Positions 1 to 6,239 of a stretch of DNA of 11,919 bases are shown here, piece after piece (positions within the stretch are counted from its first letter, which is position 1; each line of letters opens with the position of its first letter). The position numbers and the translations under genes were made by a program. Location of the stretch: assembly GCA_022360135.1 (NCBI GenBank), contig JAKSDM010000363.1, positions 1 to 11,919 on the forward strand, in the 5' to 3' direction. The notes beneath the pieces were generated by a model, which ran no database searches, was not told where the DNA came from, and saw only the letters and a program-made list of their open reading frames with translations. Source of the DNA: Pseudanabaenales cyanobacterium. GTDB taxonomy: Bacteria > Cyanobacteriota > Cyanobacteriia > Phormidesmidales > Phormidesmidaceae.

Positions 1-795
1 AGTCAAGCCATCGACCTGCAGCCCCGTCATGCCGAAGCTCATGTCAATCGAGGCGCGGCTTACTATCAATTGGGCCAATTAGACCTGGCTTTAGCGGATC
101 TCAATCGGGGTATTCGACTCAACGGGGAATCGGTTAGAGGTCACTACAATCGAGGCTTTGTCTATTTCGCAATGAATCGTCCTCAGAGAGCGATGCAAAA
201 TTTCAGCCGCGCCATTGAACTGCAACCCGACTTTGCCGATGCTTACCTTAATCGAGGCATTGTACAGGCGTCTCAGGGCGACTTTGCTAGCGCTGAAACA
301 GATTTCAGCAACGTGTTGGAACTGCAACCCAATTCTGCCCAAGCCTATAAGTTGCGAGCTGATGTAAGTCTGATCGGCGAAGATGAATTGGCTGCGATCG
401 CGGATTATAACGAAGCTATCCTGATAGCGCCCAACTATGCTGAAGCCTATCGAGGGCGAGGAAAAGCCCATTGGACAATGAGCAATCTTGAGCGCGCCAT
501 GGCCGACTATAATCAGGCAATTGAACTTCGGCCCAACTTCCCTGAAGCTTATGCTGAAAGGGGGGCGCTCTTCGTTGAAATGGACGACGCCCAACGCGCC
601 TACGAAGACTTTACTAGGGTGCTCCAGACTGATACAGAGAACCCTGAAATCTATCACGGTCGAGGATTGGCGCGAATCAGACTGGGTGATTTCACAGGAG
701 CCATGAGCGATTTTGAGCAAGCGGCCGCCCTTTATCTAGAGCAGGGAATGGCGGAAGGCTATCGGGCTGTATTAGATGATATGGCGCAACTTTAG
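1..795 (+). CDS. TPR-repeat protein, 5' end outside the window
   Basis: The frame is open from the first base to the TAG at 793-795, so the TTG at 70 is only an internal codon and the true start lies to the left. The visible 264 residues are the tail of one tetratricopeptide repeat (ending near 'AIDLQPRH') followed by seven consecutive 34-residue repeats. The consensus is easy to see: 'AYxxRG' at the start of helix A, 'A..DF..AIELQP' at helix B and loop. The last repeat is degenerate ('QAAALYLEQG') and the protein ends 'DDMAQL'. TPR arrays form a superhelical scaffold that binds peptides or partner proteins; nothing here shows which partner. With no N-terminal part visible, signal peptide, membrane anchor or a catalytic domain (for example a kinase fused to TPRs, common in cyanobacteria) cannot be judged. 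One HIP1 site lies inside (394-401). Coding call is certain, specific role unknown. Confidence 0.93.
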   Translation, partial: SQAIDLQPRHAEAHVNRGAAYYQLGQLDLALADLNRGIRLNGESVRGHYNRGFVYFAMNRPQRAMQNFSRAIELQPDFADAYLNRGIVQASQGDFASAETDFSNVLELQPNSAQAYKLRADVSLIGEDELAAIADYNEAILIAPNYAEAYRGRGKAHWTMSNLERAMADYNQAIELRPNFPEAYAERGALFVEMDDAQRAYEDFTRVLQTDTENPEIYHGRGLARIRLGDFTGAMSDFEQAAALYLEQGMAEGYRAVLDDMAQL

Positions 796-805
796 GGATA
801 TAAGT

Positions 806-904
806 GTAGGAGATAGGCAGTAGGCGGTAAGCAGGGGATCAGAAAGCTGCTCTGTACTGAGATCTACTACATACCCCATCTACCGCCTACTGCCTACTGT
901 CTAC
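806..904. repeat. Inverted pair of degenerate heptad arrays (STRR-like)
   Basis: The left array (806-840) reads in 7-base steps on the + strand: gtaggag, ataggca, gtaggcg, gtaagca, ggggatc. The right array (863-904) reads the same family on the - strand: gtagaca, gtaggca, gtaggcg, gtagatg, gggtatg, tagtaga. Because they face each other they contain a perfect 16-bp inverted repeat (814-829 with 881-896) around a 51-base loop. It lies between the stops of the TPR gene (+) and the small membrane gene (-), so the fold could also end transcription from both sides, although there is no T-run. Assignment to the cyanobacterial short tandem repeat (STRR) class is by resemblance. Confidence 0.65.
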
Positions 905-932
905 ATCTTGCCTCAAACTACCAATCGCTCAA

Positions 933-1334
933 CTACCGCCAGTACCGTCGCCCCCTCAAAAAGACGCCCAAAATCACGCCAATGAATTGGGGATAACCGA
1001 AGCCAGCTAAGAAAACAGGAATTCGCAGATAGGATTTTAAGAATAGCAACACCGATAAGCAAAATACCAAGGCCCACAGCGTTGCTGTATTAATGTGAAT
1101 TTGCTGGAAAAATCGCTCCATTAAGTAAACAGCGAGGGCGCCAATTCCGGTTGCCGAGGCAAATATCACTAGACCCGTTAGCGTCTCAAAGAAAGAGGAG
1201 GTCCGGGAAAGCAGTGTAATAATAATCTGGATCAGGACGATGTCGAGTGCAGTCACGATCAGGATGGTCAGAGTCGCCACCTGAAATAGTTCCAACCACG
1301 GTAGATATTTCAATCGCTGCAGTGGATCGCGCAT
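933..1334 (-). CDS. Small four-helix membrane protein of unknown function
   Basis: 133 residues, ATG at 1334-1332 and TAG at 935-933. Four hydrophobic segments are visible, at about residues 16-41, 52-74, 84-102 and 105-126, with short polar links, so this is an integral membrane protein with little soluble part. The N-terminus 'MRDPLQRLKYLPW' and the basic end 'LRGRRYWR' suggest both ends lie in the cytoplasm by the positive-inside rule. I recognise no enzymatic motif and no named family; small proteins of this sort are common and mostly uncharacterised in cyanobacteria. No clear Shine-Dalgarno precedes the start. It is transcribed away from the MFS gene, with a 186-bp spacer to that gene's preferred start, and converges on the TPR gene. 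Coding status is supported by length, consistent hydrophobic pattern and clean start/stop; function is unknown. Confidence 0.82.
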   Translation of the reverse strand: MRDPLQRLKYLPWLELFQVATLTILIVTALDIVLIQIIITLLSRTSSFFETLTGLVIFASATGIGALAVYLMERFFQQIHINTATLWALVFCLSVLLFLKSYLRIPVFLAGFGYPQFIGVILGVFLRGRRYWR

Positions 1335-1381
1335 GCTAGAAACCCAGGGGAAGATTCAATCTGTCATTATCCTAGTCATAA

Positions 1382-1409
1382 CCCCTATCCCCTGTCTCCT
1401 ACCTCCTCG
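1382..1409 (-). repeat. Short heptad repeat, related to the 806-904 arrays
   Basis: On the - strand four 7-base units can be read: cgaggag, gtaggag, acagggg, atagggg. The unit gtaggag is identical to the first unit of the array at 806. It sits in the spacer between the divergent membrane-protein and MFS genes. Only four degenerate copies, so the call is tentative. Confidence 0.4.
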
Positions 1410-1510
1410 CCCAACTAGAAAATCTCAGCTTCAGACTCCTCGCCCTAAACTGGCAATAGGCGTTAAGGAGGAAGACGGACAGAATCCATGATTTTTTGGA
1501 GGGGGCTTTT

Positions 1511-1514
1511 GAGG
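1511..1514 (+). promoter_or_regulatory. Ribosome binding site deciding the MFS start
   Basis: GAGG with six bases (caagcg) before the ATG at 1521. The only rival, AAGGAGG at 1465-1471, is 16 bases from the ATG at 1488, which is longer than usual spacing. Confidence 0.55.
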
Positions 1515-1520
1515 CAAGCG

Positions 1521-2753
1521 ATGAACCAATGGGTTCCGTCGCTAGATAGACGAGTCTGGATTCTGGCCGCCGGACGGTTACTGTCCCAAATTGGCATTGG
1601 GTTTACTTTATTCTACGCCCCCATCTTTTTTGTAGACAAAGTGGGCCTATCGGCCACAGAAGTCGGGATTGGCATCGGTAGCAGCTCTATATCCGGTATG
1701 TTGGGGCGTTTCTTCGGGGGTTCCTTGGCGGATTCTCAAGCCTGGGGACGGCGTCGAATGCTGTTGCTGTCAGCCGCTATCTCCGCCCTAGCGGATGGTG
1801 TGTTGGTTATGACGACTAATTTCCCCACCTTTGTGGCTGGCAATCTACTGATGGGGGTAGGGATAGGATTTTATTGGCCAGCCACAGAAGCTGTAGTTGC
1901 AGACATCACTACCGATGACCAACGCAACGAAGCCTATGCCATCGTGCGGCTGGCTGATAACTTGGGATTAGGCGTCGGGGTGGTGCTTGGGGGCGGATTA
2001 ATTGCCCTCACAGGGGCTTACCGCGCCTTGTTTGTGGTTGACGGCGTCACCTATTTATTCTTTTTCGCCATTATCTATTGGGCGATCGCGGAAACCCTCA
2101 GTTCGGATATACTTGGTTCCCAGTTCTTTGCAGGCTGGGGAGTAGCCCTACGCGACTACACTTTAATGATCTACGCCGTAGTCAATATCTTACTCACAGG
2201 CTATCTTTCTCAGATTCAGAGTACATTGCCGGTTTATCTGAATCAATTTGTCATCCTCCGAGAAACGGGGGAAGGCGTCTCCGAAACTCTCCTCAGCATC
2301 CTGTTTACCGGGCACATTGCCCTAGCGGCGCTGTGCCAGTTGCCCGTTGCTCGTACTCTCACAGGCTTGAGTCTCCCCAGAGGGTTGATGATCTCTGCTT
2401 TTCTCTGGGGTATAGGCTTTACTCTGATCTGGTTCACGGGCGTTGCTGCGATGGGGCAAGTGATCTGGGCCGGATTAGCCCTCAGTGTGATGGCGATCGC
2501 CATGGCCGCCTATACCCCCATCGCCTCCTCCCTCGTGGTTCAACTTGCTCCCAAAGCTCTACGGGGGGTCTATCTTTCAGTCAACTCTATGTGTTGGGCG
2601 ATCGGCTATCTGATTGGCCCGCCTCTGGGGGGCTGGGCGCTGGATCAATCGCCTAGTGCAGCGGATAGGTTTTGGTTAGCCTCGGCTCTAAGTGTGGTTG
2701 GTGTGATTGGGATATTACAGCATTTGGATCAGCGTTTGCAGCCGAATCTCTAA
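1521..2753 (+). CDS. Major facilitator superfamily (MFS) transporter
   Basis: About 410 residues and roughly twelve hydrophobic helices, the normal size for a 12-TM MFS carrier in the inner membrane. The cytoplasmic loop between helices 2 and 3 carries MFS motif A, seen as 'GGSLADSQAWGRRRM', with its Gly, Asp and Gly-Arg-Arg. Helix 5 is Gly-rich ('LGLGVGVVLGGGL'), as in the motif C of drug:H+ antiporters, so an export role is plausible; the substrate cannot be read from sequence. Start choice: an in-frame ATG at 1488 also exists, but its purine-rich AAGGAGG (1465-1471) is 16 bases away, whereas the ATG at 1521 has GAGG (1511-1514) six bases upstream and gives an N-terminus ('MNQWVPSLDRRVWIL') leading straight into helix 1. 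Two HIP1 sites lie inside (2082, 2493). The stop is only 6 bp from the stop of hisIE on the other strand. Confidence 0.92.
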   Translation: MNQWVPSLDRRVWILAAGRLLSQIGIGFTLFYAPIFFVDKVGLSATEVGIGIGSSSISGMLGRFFGGSLADSQAWGRRRMLLLSAAISALADGVLVMTTNFPTFVAGNLLMGVGIGFYWPATEAVVADITTDDQRNEAYAIVRLADNLGLGVGVVLGGGLIALTGAYRALFVVDGVTYLFFFAIIYWAIAETLSSDILGSQFFAGWGVALRDYTLMIYAVVNILLTGYLSQIQSTLPVYLNQFVILRETGEGVSETLLSILFTGHIALAALCQLPVARTLTGLSLPRGLMISAFLWGIGFTLIWFTGVAAMGQVIWAGLALSVMAIAMAAYTPIASSLVVQLAPKALRGVYLSVNSMCWAIGYLIGPPLGGWALDQSPSAADRFWLASALSVVGVIGILQHLDQRLQPNL

Positions 2754-2759
2754 TCCTCC

Positions 2760-3410
2760 TCATCGCCGTCGCTCCTGCAGCTTCCGATAGACCGACTTGA
2801 CATCCACATTGTGGTGAGCCAAAGCGACGAGGGTATGGTAGACCAGATCTGCGACTTCGCCTGCGATCGCATCCGGATCATCGTCTTTACAGGCCATCAC
2901 AACTTCAGCGGCTTCTTCGCCAATTTTCTTCAAGATTTTGTTGTCGCCGCCCGCCAAAAGCTTATTGGTGTAGGAATCTGCTTTGGGATGATCGCGGCGA
3001 TCGCAGATCACACTGAAGACCTGGGATAAGGTATCGCCAGGAGGGGGAGTAATGGCGCCGTCCATCTGATGGAAGCAACTCCGCTCTCCTGTGTGGCAAG
3101 CAATATCGCCGATTTGCTCAACCCCGACTAACAGCGCATCACTATCACAGTCATACCGGAGAGATTTGACCTGCTGCAGATGGCCAGATGTTTCCCCCTT
3201 GTGCCAAAGTTCCTGGCGCGATCGGCTCCAAAACCAGGTCTCCCCTGTCTCCATCGTCCTCCGTAGAGAGGACCGATTCATCCAAGCCATCATCAGTACA
3301 GTACCATCCAGGTAGTCTTGAACTATGGCGGGTACAAGTCCTTGCTCGTTATAGCAAATCTGTTCAACGGGGACAGCAGCAGAAAAGGAAGAAGAGTCAG
3401 TTACCGACAT
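2760..3410 (-). CDS. hisIE: Bifunctional phosphoribosyl-AMP cyclohydrolase / phosphoribosyl-ATP pyrophosphatase
   Basis: 216 residues carrying two steps of histidine biosynthesis in one cytosolic protein: HisE removes pyrophosphate from PR-ATP, then HisI opens the adenine ring of PR-AMP. The HisI half (about 20-122) shows 'GLVPAIVQD', 'GTVLMMAWMN', 'TWFWSRSRQELWHKGETSGH', the metal site 'DCDSD' (D87, D89, D91 for Mg) and 'CHTGERSCF'. C88, C105 and C112 are the three zinc-binding cysteines known in the family. The HisE half (about 128-216) shows 'KIGEEAAEVVMACK' (162-175) and 'GEVADLVYHTLVAL', the acidic helices of the MazG-like pyrophosphatase fold. All key residues are present and the length is normal for a fused HisIE. 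ATG at 3410-3408 with no obvious Shine-Dalgarno; stop TGA. It starts 44 bp after the end of the secreted-protein gene on the same strand, and converges on the MFS gene. Two HIP1 sites lie inside (2863, 2997). Confidence 0.97.
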   Translation of the reverse strand: MSVTDSSSFSAAVPVEQICYNEQGLVPAIVQDYLDGTVLMMAWMNRSSLRRTMETGETWFWSRSRQELWHKGETSGHLQQVKSLRYDCDSDALLVGVEQIGDIACHTGERSCFHQMDGAITPPPGDTLSQVFSVICDRRDHPKADSYTNKLLAGGDNKILKKIGEEAAEVVMACKDDDPDAIAGEVADLVYHTLVALAHHNVDVKSVYRKLQERRR

Positions 3411-3454
3411 AGATTAAACACTAAAGTCACTCAAATAATTGGCTAAGCCTAAGA

Positions 3455-4333
3455 CTAGCATCCCTTCGTCGGATACCAAATCCAGGCGCCTTGCTCCGCA
3501 CTGCGCCAACGCATCCAGCCTTCAGTAGTACTGGCATTCGGCAAGAACTCGCAACCATTAACCGGCTGGGTAACTCTTACTCGCATCCAATCTCCCCGAA
3601 ACTCTATTGGTTCAATGAAACTGTCATTGCCAATCCAAGCCATCAGGATTTGTTCAACACCTGGACGGGTTCGTAGGGCGTGTCTAACCTGATCGTTTCT
3701 GAAATAAACCCATCCCACATCCAGAAATCGATCCTGCCAGGACTCTACGATCAGTTCTAACTCACCCAACTTCAATTGGGAGGTATGGGCCCATGCTGTT
3801 CCAGCTGAACTGTATTGGAAGCGAAACCATCCATCCAGACGAATCTCTAAGACTGGGAAGGAAAACAAGGAATAATAAGTGTGTAGCATCAAAAAAGAAA
3901 CATCTTGGCCAATCGCCAGGGGCTCATATCCATTTGGAACTAACCAACCATTTGCAATCCACCCCCAATGGCGCCCGTCGGGTGATTCATAAATTGGCAA
4001 ACGCATTTCTTCCAGCCAACCAGCATTGAGCAGCCGGTTATCTGAATTATCTGAGCGATCAGTGGTCTCGAAAAAATCCAAATCTTTTGGTCGAAGATGC
4101 CCGATGCCTATGGGGGTGTTGACATTGGGCGTACCGGCCACAATCCCTGAAGATTCGGGACGATAAGCGTCAGGGACGGGGGTCGGTAGAGGCGGAAGAT
4201 CGGGAGTATTCTTTTTTACAATGGGTTGTTTCGCCTCAGAGGAGGACGGCAGGTACAGGGCATTCACTGGACATAGGATGATAGTGATTGCACCCAGGCT
4301 GATCGTGACTGTAAACCACATTCTCCATTTCAT
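3455..4333 (-). CDS. Secreted Trp-rich protein of unknown function, SH3-like in places
   Basis: About 292 residues from the ATG at 4333-4331; a TTG at 4357 would add eight residues. I prefer the ATG because it gives a normal signal peptide: basic 'MKWRM', a hydrophobic core 'WFTVTISLGAITIIL', then a likely cut after 'CPVNA'. A Pro-rich linker follows ('PDLPPLPTPVPD'), then a C-terminal region rich in Trp and Tyr with repeated beta-like blocks such as 'GWIANGWLVPNG', 'GDWMRVRVTQP' and 'EGWMRWRS', ending 'WIWYPTKGC'. The spacing of aromatic residues recalls SH3-like beta-barrels found in exported bacterial proteins, but that is an impression, not a domain match. Two cysteines, in 'NGCEF' and at the last residue, could form a disulfide outside the cytoplasm. 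It lies 44 bp upstream of hisIE on the same strand and may share its transcript; no functional link is evident. Confidence 0.83.
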   Translation of the reverse strand: MKWRMWFTVTISLGAITIILCPVNALYLPSSSEAKQPIVKKNTPDLPPLPTPVPDAYRPESSGIVAGTPNVNTPIGIGHLRPKDLDFFETTDRSDNSDNRLLNAGWLEEMRLPIYESPDGRHWGWIANGWLVPNGYEPLAIGQDVSFLMLHTYYSLFSFPVLEIRLDGWFRFQYSSAGTAWAHTSQLKLGELELIVESWQDRFLDVGWVYFRNDQVRHALRTRPGVEQILMAWIGNDSFIEPIEFRGDWMRVRVTQPVNGCEFLPNASTTEGWMRWRSAEQGAWIWYPTKGC

Positions 4334-4447
4334 AATGGTGAACCCAATTTTGTTCAATCTCTAGAGACGTCAGTTCAAGTATCCACTTAAGCTGGAAATT
4401 TCTAGCTAGGTAAGAATTTATTGGTCATTGATTCTGGCTCATTGGTC

Positions 4448-4496
4448 AAGTGACAAGTGACAAGTGATAAGTGATAAGTGATAAGTGACAAGCGAC
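4448..4496 (+). repeat. Seven-copy heptamer tandem repeat (STRR)
   Basis: Seven uninterrupted 7-base units: aagtgac, aagtgac, aagtgat, aagtgat, aagtgat, aagtgac, aagcgac. Only the fourth and seventh positions vary. This is the classic form of the short tandemly repeated repetitive sequences described in filamentous cyanobacteria. It lies 230 bp before hemL and about 115 bp before the secreted-protein gene. No spacer/repeat alternation, so it is not a CRISPR array. Confidence 0.92.
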
Positions 4497-4661
4497 AGTT
4501 AGATTCTGAGTTCTCTCTCAGGGAAAATTTCCCGCTTCAAGTTGGCGCCTATCGGTTCACTAACCTCTATTGTTATAAATCTACATTCCTTAACATCACA
4601 GGATACGCCGTTGGTAATGGATAGGATAATGAATACCGCTACATATCCACTGTGATCTGGC

Positions 4662-4680
4662 TGAGTTGAAGCACAACTCA
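4662..4680 (+). promoter_or_regulatory. Small hairpin in the hemL leader region
   Basis: tgagttg (4662-4668) and caactca (4674-4680) form a 7-bp stem with a 5-base loop (aagca), ending 47 bases before the hemL start. It is not followed by a T-run, so it is not a typical terminator. It could be an operator or a leader RNA hairpin; no function is shown. Confidence 0.4.
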
Positions 4681-4709
4681 AAGCAACTGCCTTACTTTTC
4701 AAAGCAACT
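4678..4709 (+). repeat. 11-bp direct repeat, 21-bp period, just upstream of hemL
   Basis: tcaaagcaact occurs at 4678-4688 and again at 4699-4709, start to start 21 bp, that is two helical turns. The second copy ends six bases before the hemL ribosome binding site. Same-face spacing suggests a protein binding site, but a chance or slippage duplication is equally possible. The first copy overlaps the right arm of the hairpin at 4662-4680. Confidence 0.5.
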
Positions 4710-4714
4710 ACTTT

Positions 4715-4720
4715 AGAGGA
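4715..4720 (+). promoter_or_regulatory. Ribosome binding site supporting a TTG start for hemL
   Basis: agagga, seven bases before TTG at 4728. It explains why a TTG rather than an ATG is the start: no in-frame ATG lies before the conserved N-terminus. Confidence 0.7.
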
Positions 4721-4727
4721 GAGTACC

Positions 4728-6029
4728 TTGGTTAGCACCACGTCTTTGACAACCACCCAATCAGAAGAAATTTTTGCGGCGGCTCAAAATCTGATGCCCG
4801 GTGGCGTTAATTCCCCAGTAAGGGCGTTTAAGTCTGTCGGTGGACAGCCCATTGTCTTTGATCGGGTCAAAGGCGCATATATCTGGGATGTTGATGGCAA
4901 CCAGTTTATTGACTACGTCGGCACCTGGGGACCAGCAATTTGTGGTCATACTCACCCCGAGGTGATTCAGGCGCTATCTACGGCGCTGGCGAAGGGGACA
5001 AGTTTTGGAGCCCCCTGTCAGCTCGAAAATGTGTTAGCTGAAATGGTAATTAAAGCCGTTCCTAGCATTGAAATGGTGCGGTTTGTCAACTCCGGCACTG
5101 AAGCTTGTATGGCCGTCTTGCGCCTCATGCGGGCCTTCACGGGCCGCGACAAGGTGGTGAAATTCGAAGGCTGCTATCACGGTCATGCGGATATGTTTCT
5201 GGTAAAAGCAGGGTCCGGTGTGGCAACCTTAGGTTTACCTGATTCACCCGGTGTGCCTAAATCGGTGACTAGCCACACCCTAACTGCGCCGTTCAACGAT
5301 CTGGAAGCGGTTAAAACCCTATTTGCCGAAAATCGCCATGAAATCGCTGGCGTTATCCTGGAGCCTGTGGTTGGTAATGCCGGATTCATTCCTCCTGCTC
5401 CTGGCTTCTTAGAAGGGTTACGCGAAATCACCCAAGCGGATGGAGCGCTACTGGTATTTGACGAGGTGATGACTGGTTTTCGTCTGGCCTATGGGGGAGC
5501 TCAGGAAAAGTTCAATGTCACACCCGACTTGACCACCTTGGGCAAAATTATCGGCGGTGGTCTACCCGTAGGCGCTTATGGTGGAAAACGAGACATCATG
5601 GAGAGGGTGGCTCCAGCTGGCCCCATGTACCAAGCCGGAACCCTTTCGGGTAATCCATTGGCGATGACGGCAGGGATCAAGACTCTGGAACTGTTACAGC
5701 GCCCTGGCGCCTACGAACAGCTGGAGAAGATGACTAAGCAGCTGATTGAGGGGTTACTGGAGGCGGCTAAGGAGACCGGACATACCGTTTGCGGCGGCAA
5801 CATCAGTGGGATGTTTGGGATGTTCTTCGCAGCCGGGCCAGTCCACAATTATGAAGATGCTAAGAAGTCTGATCTGAGTAAATTCAGCCGTTATCATCGA
5901 GGGATGTTGGAGCAAGGTATCTATCTGGCTCCTTCCCAATTTGAGGCTGGTTTTATGTCTCTGGCTCACACTGAGGCGGACATTGAGCAAACCCTGGCCG
6001 CTGCCCGCACAGTCCTATCTGATCTATAG
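4728..6029 (+). CDS. hemL: Glutamate-1-semialdehyde 2,1-aminomutase
   Basis: 433 residues, the full family length. This PLP enzyme moves the amino group of glutamate-1-semialdehyde to make 5-aminolevulinate, the first committed tetrapyrrole precursor for haem, chlorophyll and bilins by the C5 route; it acts in the cytosol as a dimer. The cyanobacterial N-terminus is clear ('SEEIFAAAQNLMPGGVNSPV'). 'NSGTEACMAVLRLMRAFTGR' (121-140) is the cofactor-phosphate region, 'FEGCYHGHAD' follows, 'LLVFDEVMTGFR' (241-252) holds the Asp that contacts the PLP ring nitrogen, and 'TTLGKIIGGGLPVGAYGG' carries the Schiff-base lysine K273, the same number as in the Synechococcus enzyme. It ends 'LAHTEADIEQTLAAARTVLSDL'. 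The start is TTG with agagga seven bases upstream. The gene stands alone, with a 340-bp leader region to the left and a hairpin to the right. No HIP1 site falls in it. Nothing appears damaged. Confidence 0.98.
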   Translation: MVSTTSLTTTQSEEIFAAAQNLMPGGVNSPVRAFKSVGGQPIVFDRVKGAYIWDVDGNQFIDYVGTWGPAICGHTHPEVIQALSTALAKGTSFGAPCQLENVLAEMVIKAVPSIEMVRFVNSGTEACMAVLRLMRAFTGRDKVVKFEGCYHGHADMFLVKAGSGVATLGLPDSPGVPKSVTSHTLTAPFNDLEAVKTLFAENRHEIAGVILEPVVGNAGFIPPAPGFLEGLREITQADGALLVFDEVMTGFRLAYGGAQEKFNVTPDLTTLGKIIGGGLPVGAYGGKRDIMERVAPAGPMYQAGTLSGNPLAMTAGIKTLELLQRPGAYEQLEKMTKQLIEGLLEAAKETGHTVCGGNISGMFGMFFAAGPVHNYEDAKKSDLSKFSRYHRGMLEQGIYLAPSQFEAGFMSLAHTEADIEQTLAAARTVLSDL

Positions 6030-6137
6030 CTATTTGAGCGATAGACATTTATCCTTTGATAAGGTTTGATGACGACTCGGGGCTAGGTCGCTAAGTCACC
6101 TCCACTCGAATCATTCAGATCAAATCCGATCATTCTG

Positions 6138-6164
6138 TAGAGGCGTTGCTGGGCAACGTTTCTA
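6138..6164 (+). terminator. Hairpin downstream of hemL, possible terminator or dispersed repeat
   Basis: A 12-bp stem (6138-6149 with 6153-6164) closes on a 3-base loop (tgg). Two of the pairs are G.U when read as + strand RNA and would be A.C on the - strand, so the fold is better in hemL-sense RNA. It is followed by tggttttt, a short T-run. It lies 108 bases past the hemL stop. The core gttgc...gcaac also resembles small palindromic repeats scattered in filamentous cyanobacterial genomes, so it may be a mobile repeat that doubles as a terminator. Confidence 0.5.
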
Positions 6165-6239
6165 TGGTTTTTCTGAGTTTCATTAGATTTCGGAACAGCG
6201 CGATCGCTTGACGATGGGGCATGCTGTAAATTGACAGTT

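Larger units (their letters stand above)
4334..4727. other. Non-coding spacer between the secreted-protein gene and hemL
   Basis: This divergent spacer must hold the promoters of both neighbours, but I find no convincing -35/-10 pair. What can be seen: a perfect 10-bp palindrome at 4358-4367 (tctctagaga); an 18-bp near-perfect palindrome at 4390-4407 with one G.T pair; the tandem repeat 4448-4496; a gggaaa-a-tttccc palindrome at 4521-4533; and the hairpin and direct repeats before hemL (4662-4709), listed separately. An open frame on the - strand from 4756 to 4499 overlaps the hemL start and shows no protein-like pattern. Confidence 0.6.

Noticed and set aside
91..720. A 209-codon open frame on the - strand opposite the TPR gene
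   Set aside because: It is the complement of a strongly conserved TPR array; its own translation has no family pattern. Long antisense frames often arise from such repeats.
2078..2656. A 192-codon + strand frame inside the MFS gene
   Set aside because: It is out of frame within a clear 12-TM transporter and its translation is rich in Arg, Ser and Pro without structure.
2754..2759. A bidirectional terminator between the MFS gene and hisIE
   Set aside because: Only 6 bp separate the stops and no hairpin with T-run was found there; the transcripts probably overlap.
4448..4496. Possible CRISPR array
   Set aside because: Units are 7 bp and contiguous with no spacers, so it is a simple tandem repeat.
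4499..4756. A - strand frame of 85 codons upstream of and overlapping hemL
   Set aside because: It runs through the hemL start region, has no ribosome site and no recognisable protein features.
6208..6230. TTGACG followed by TGTAAA as a promoter for the HEAT-repeat gene
   Set aside because: The boxes are only 11 bases apart and the -10 abuts the start codon, so this is not a workable sigma-70 promoter.
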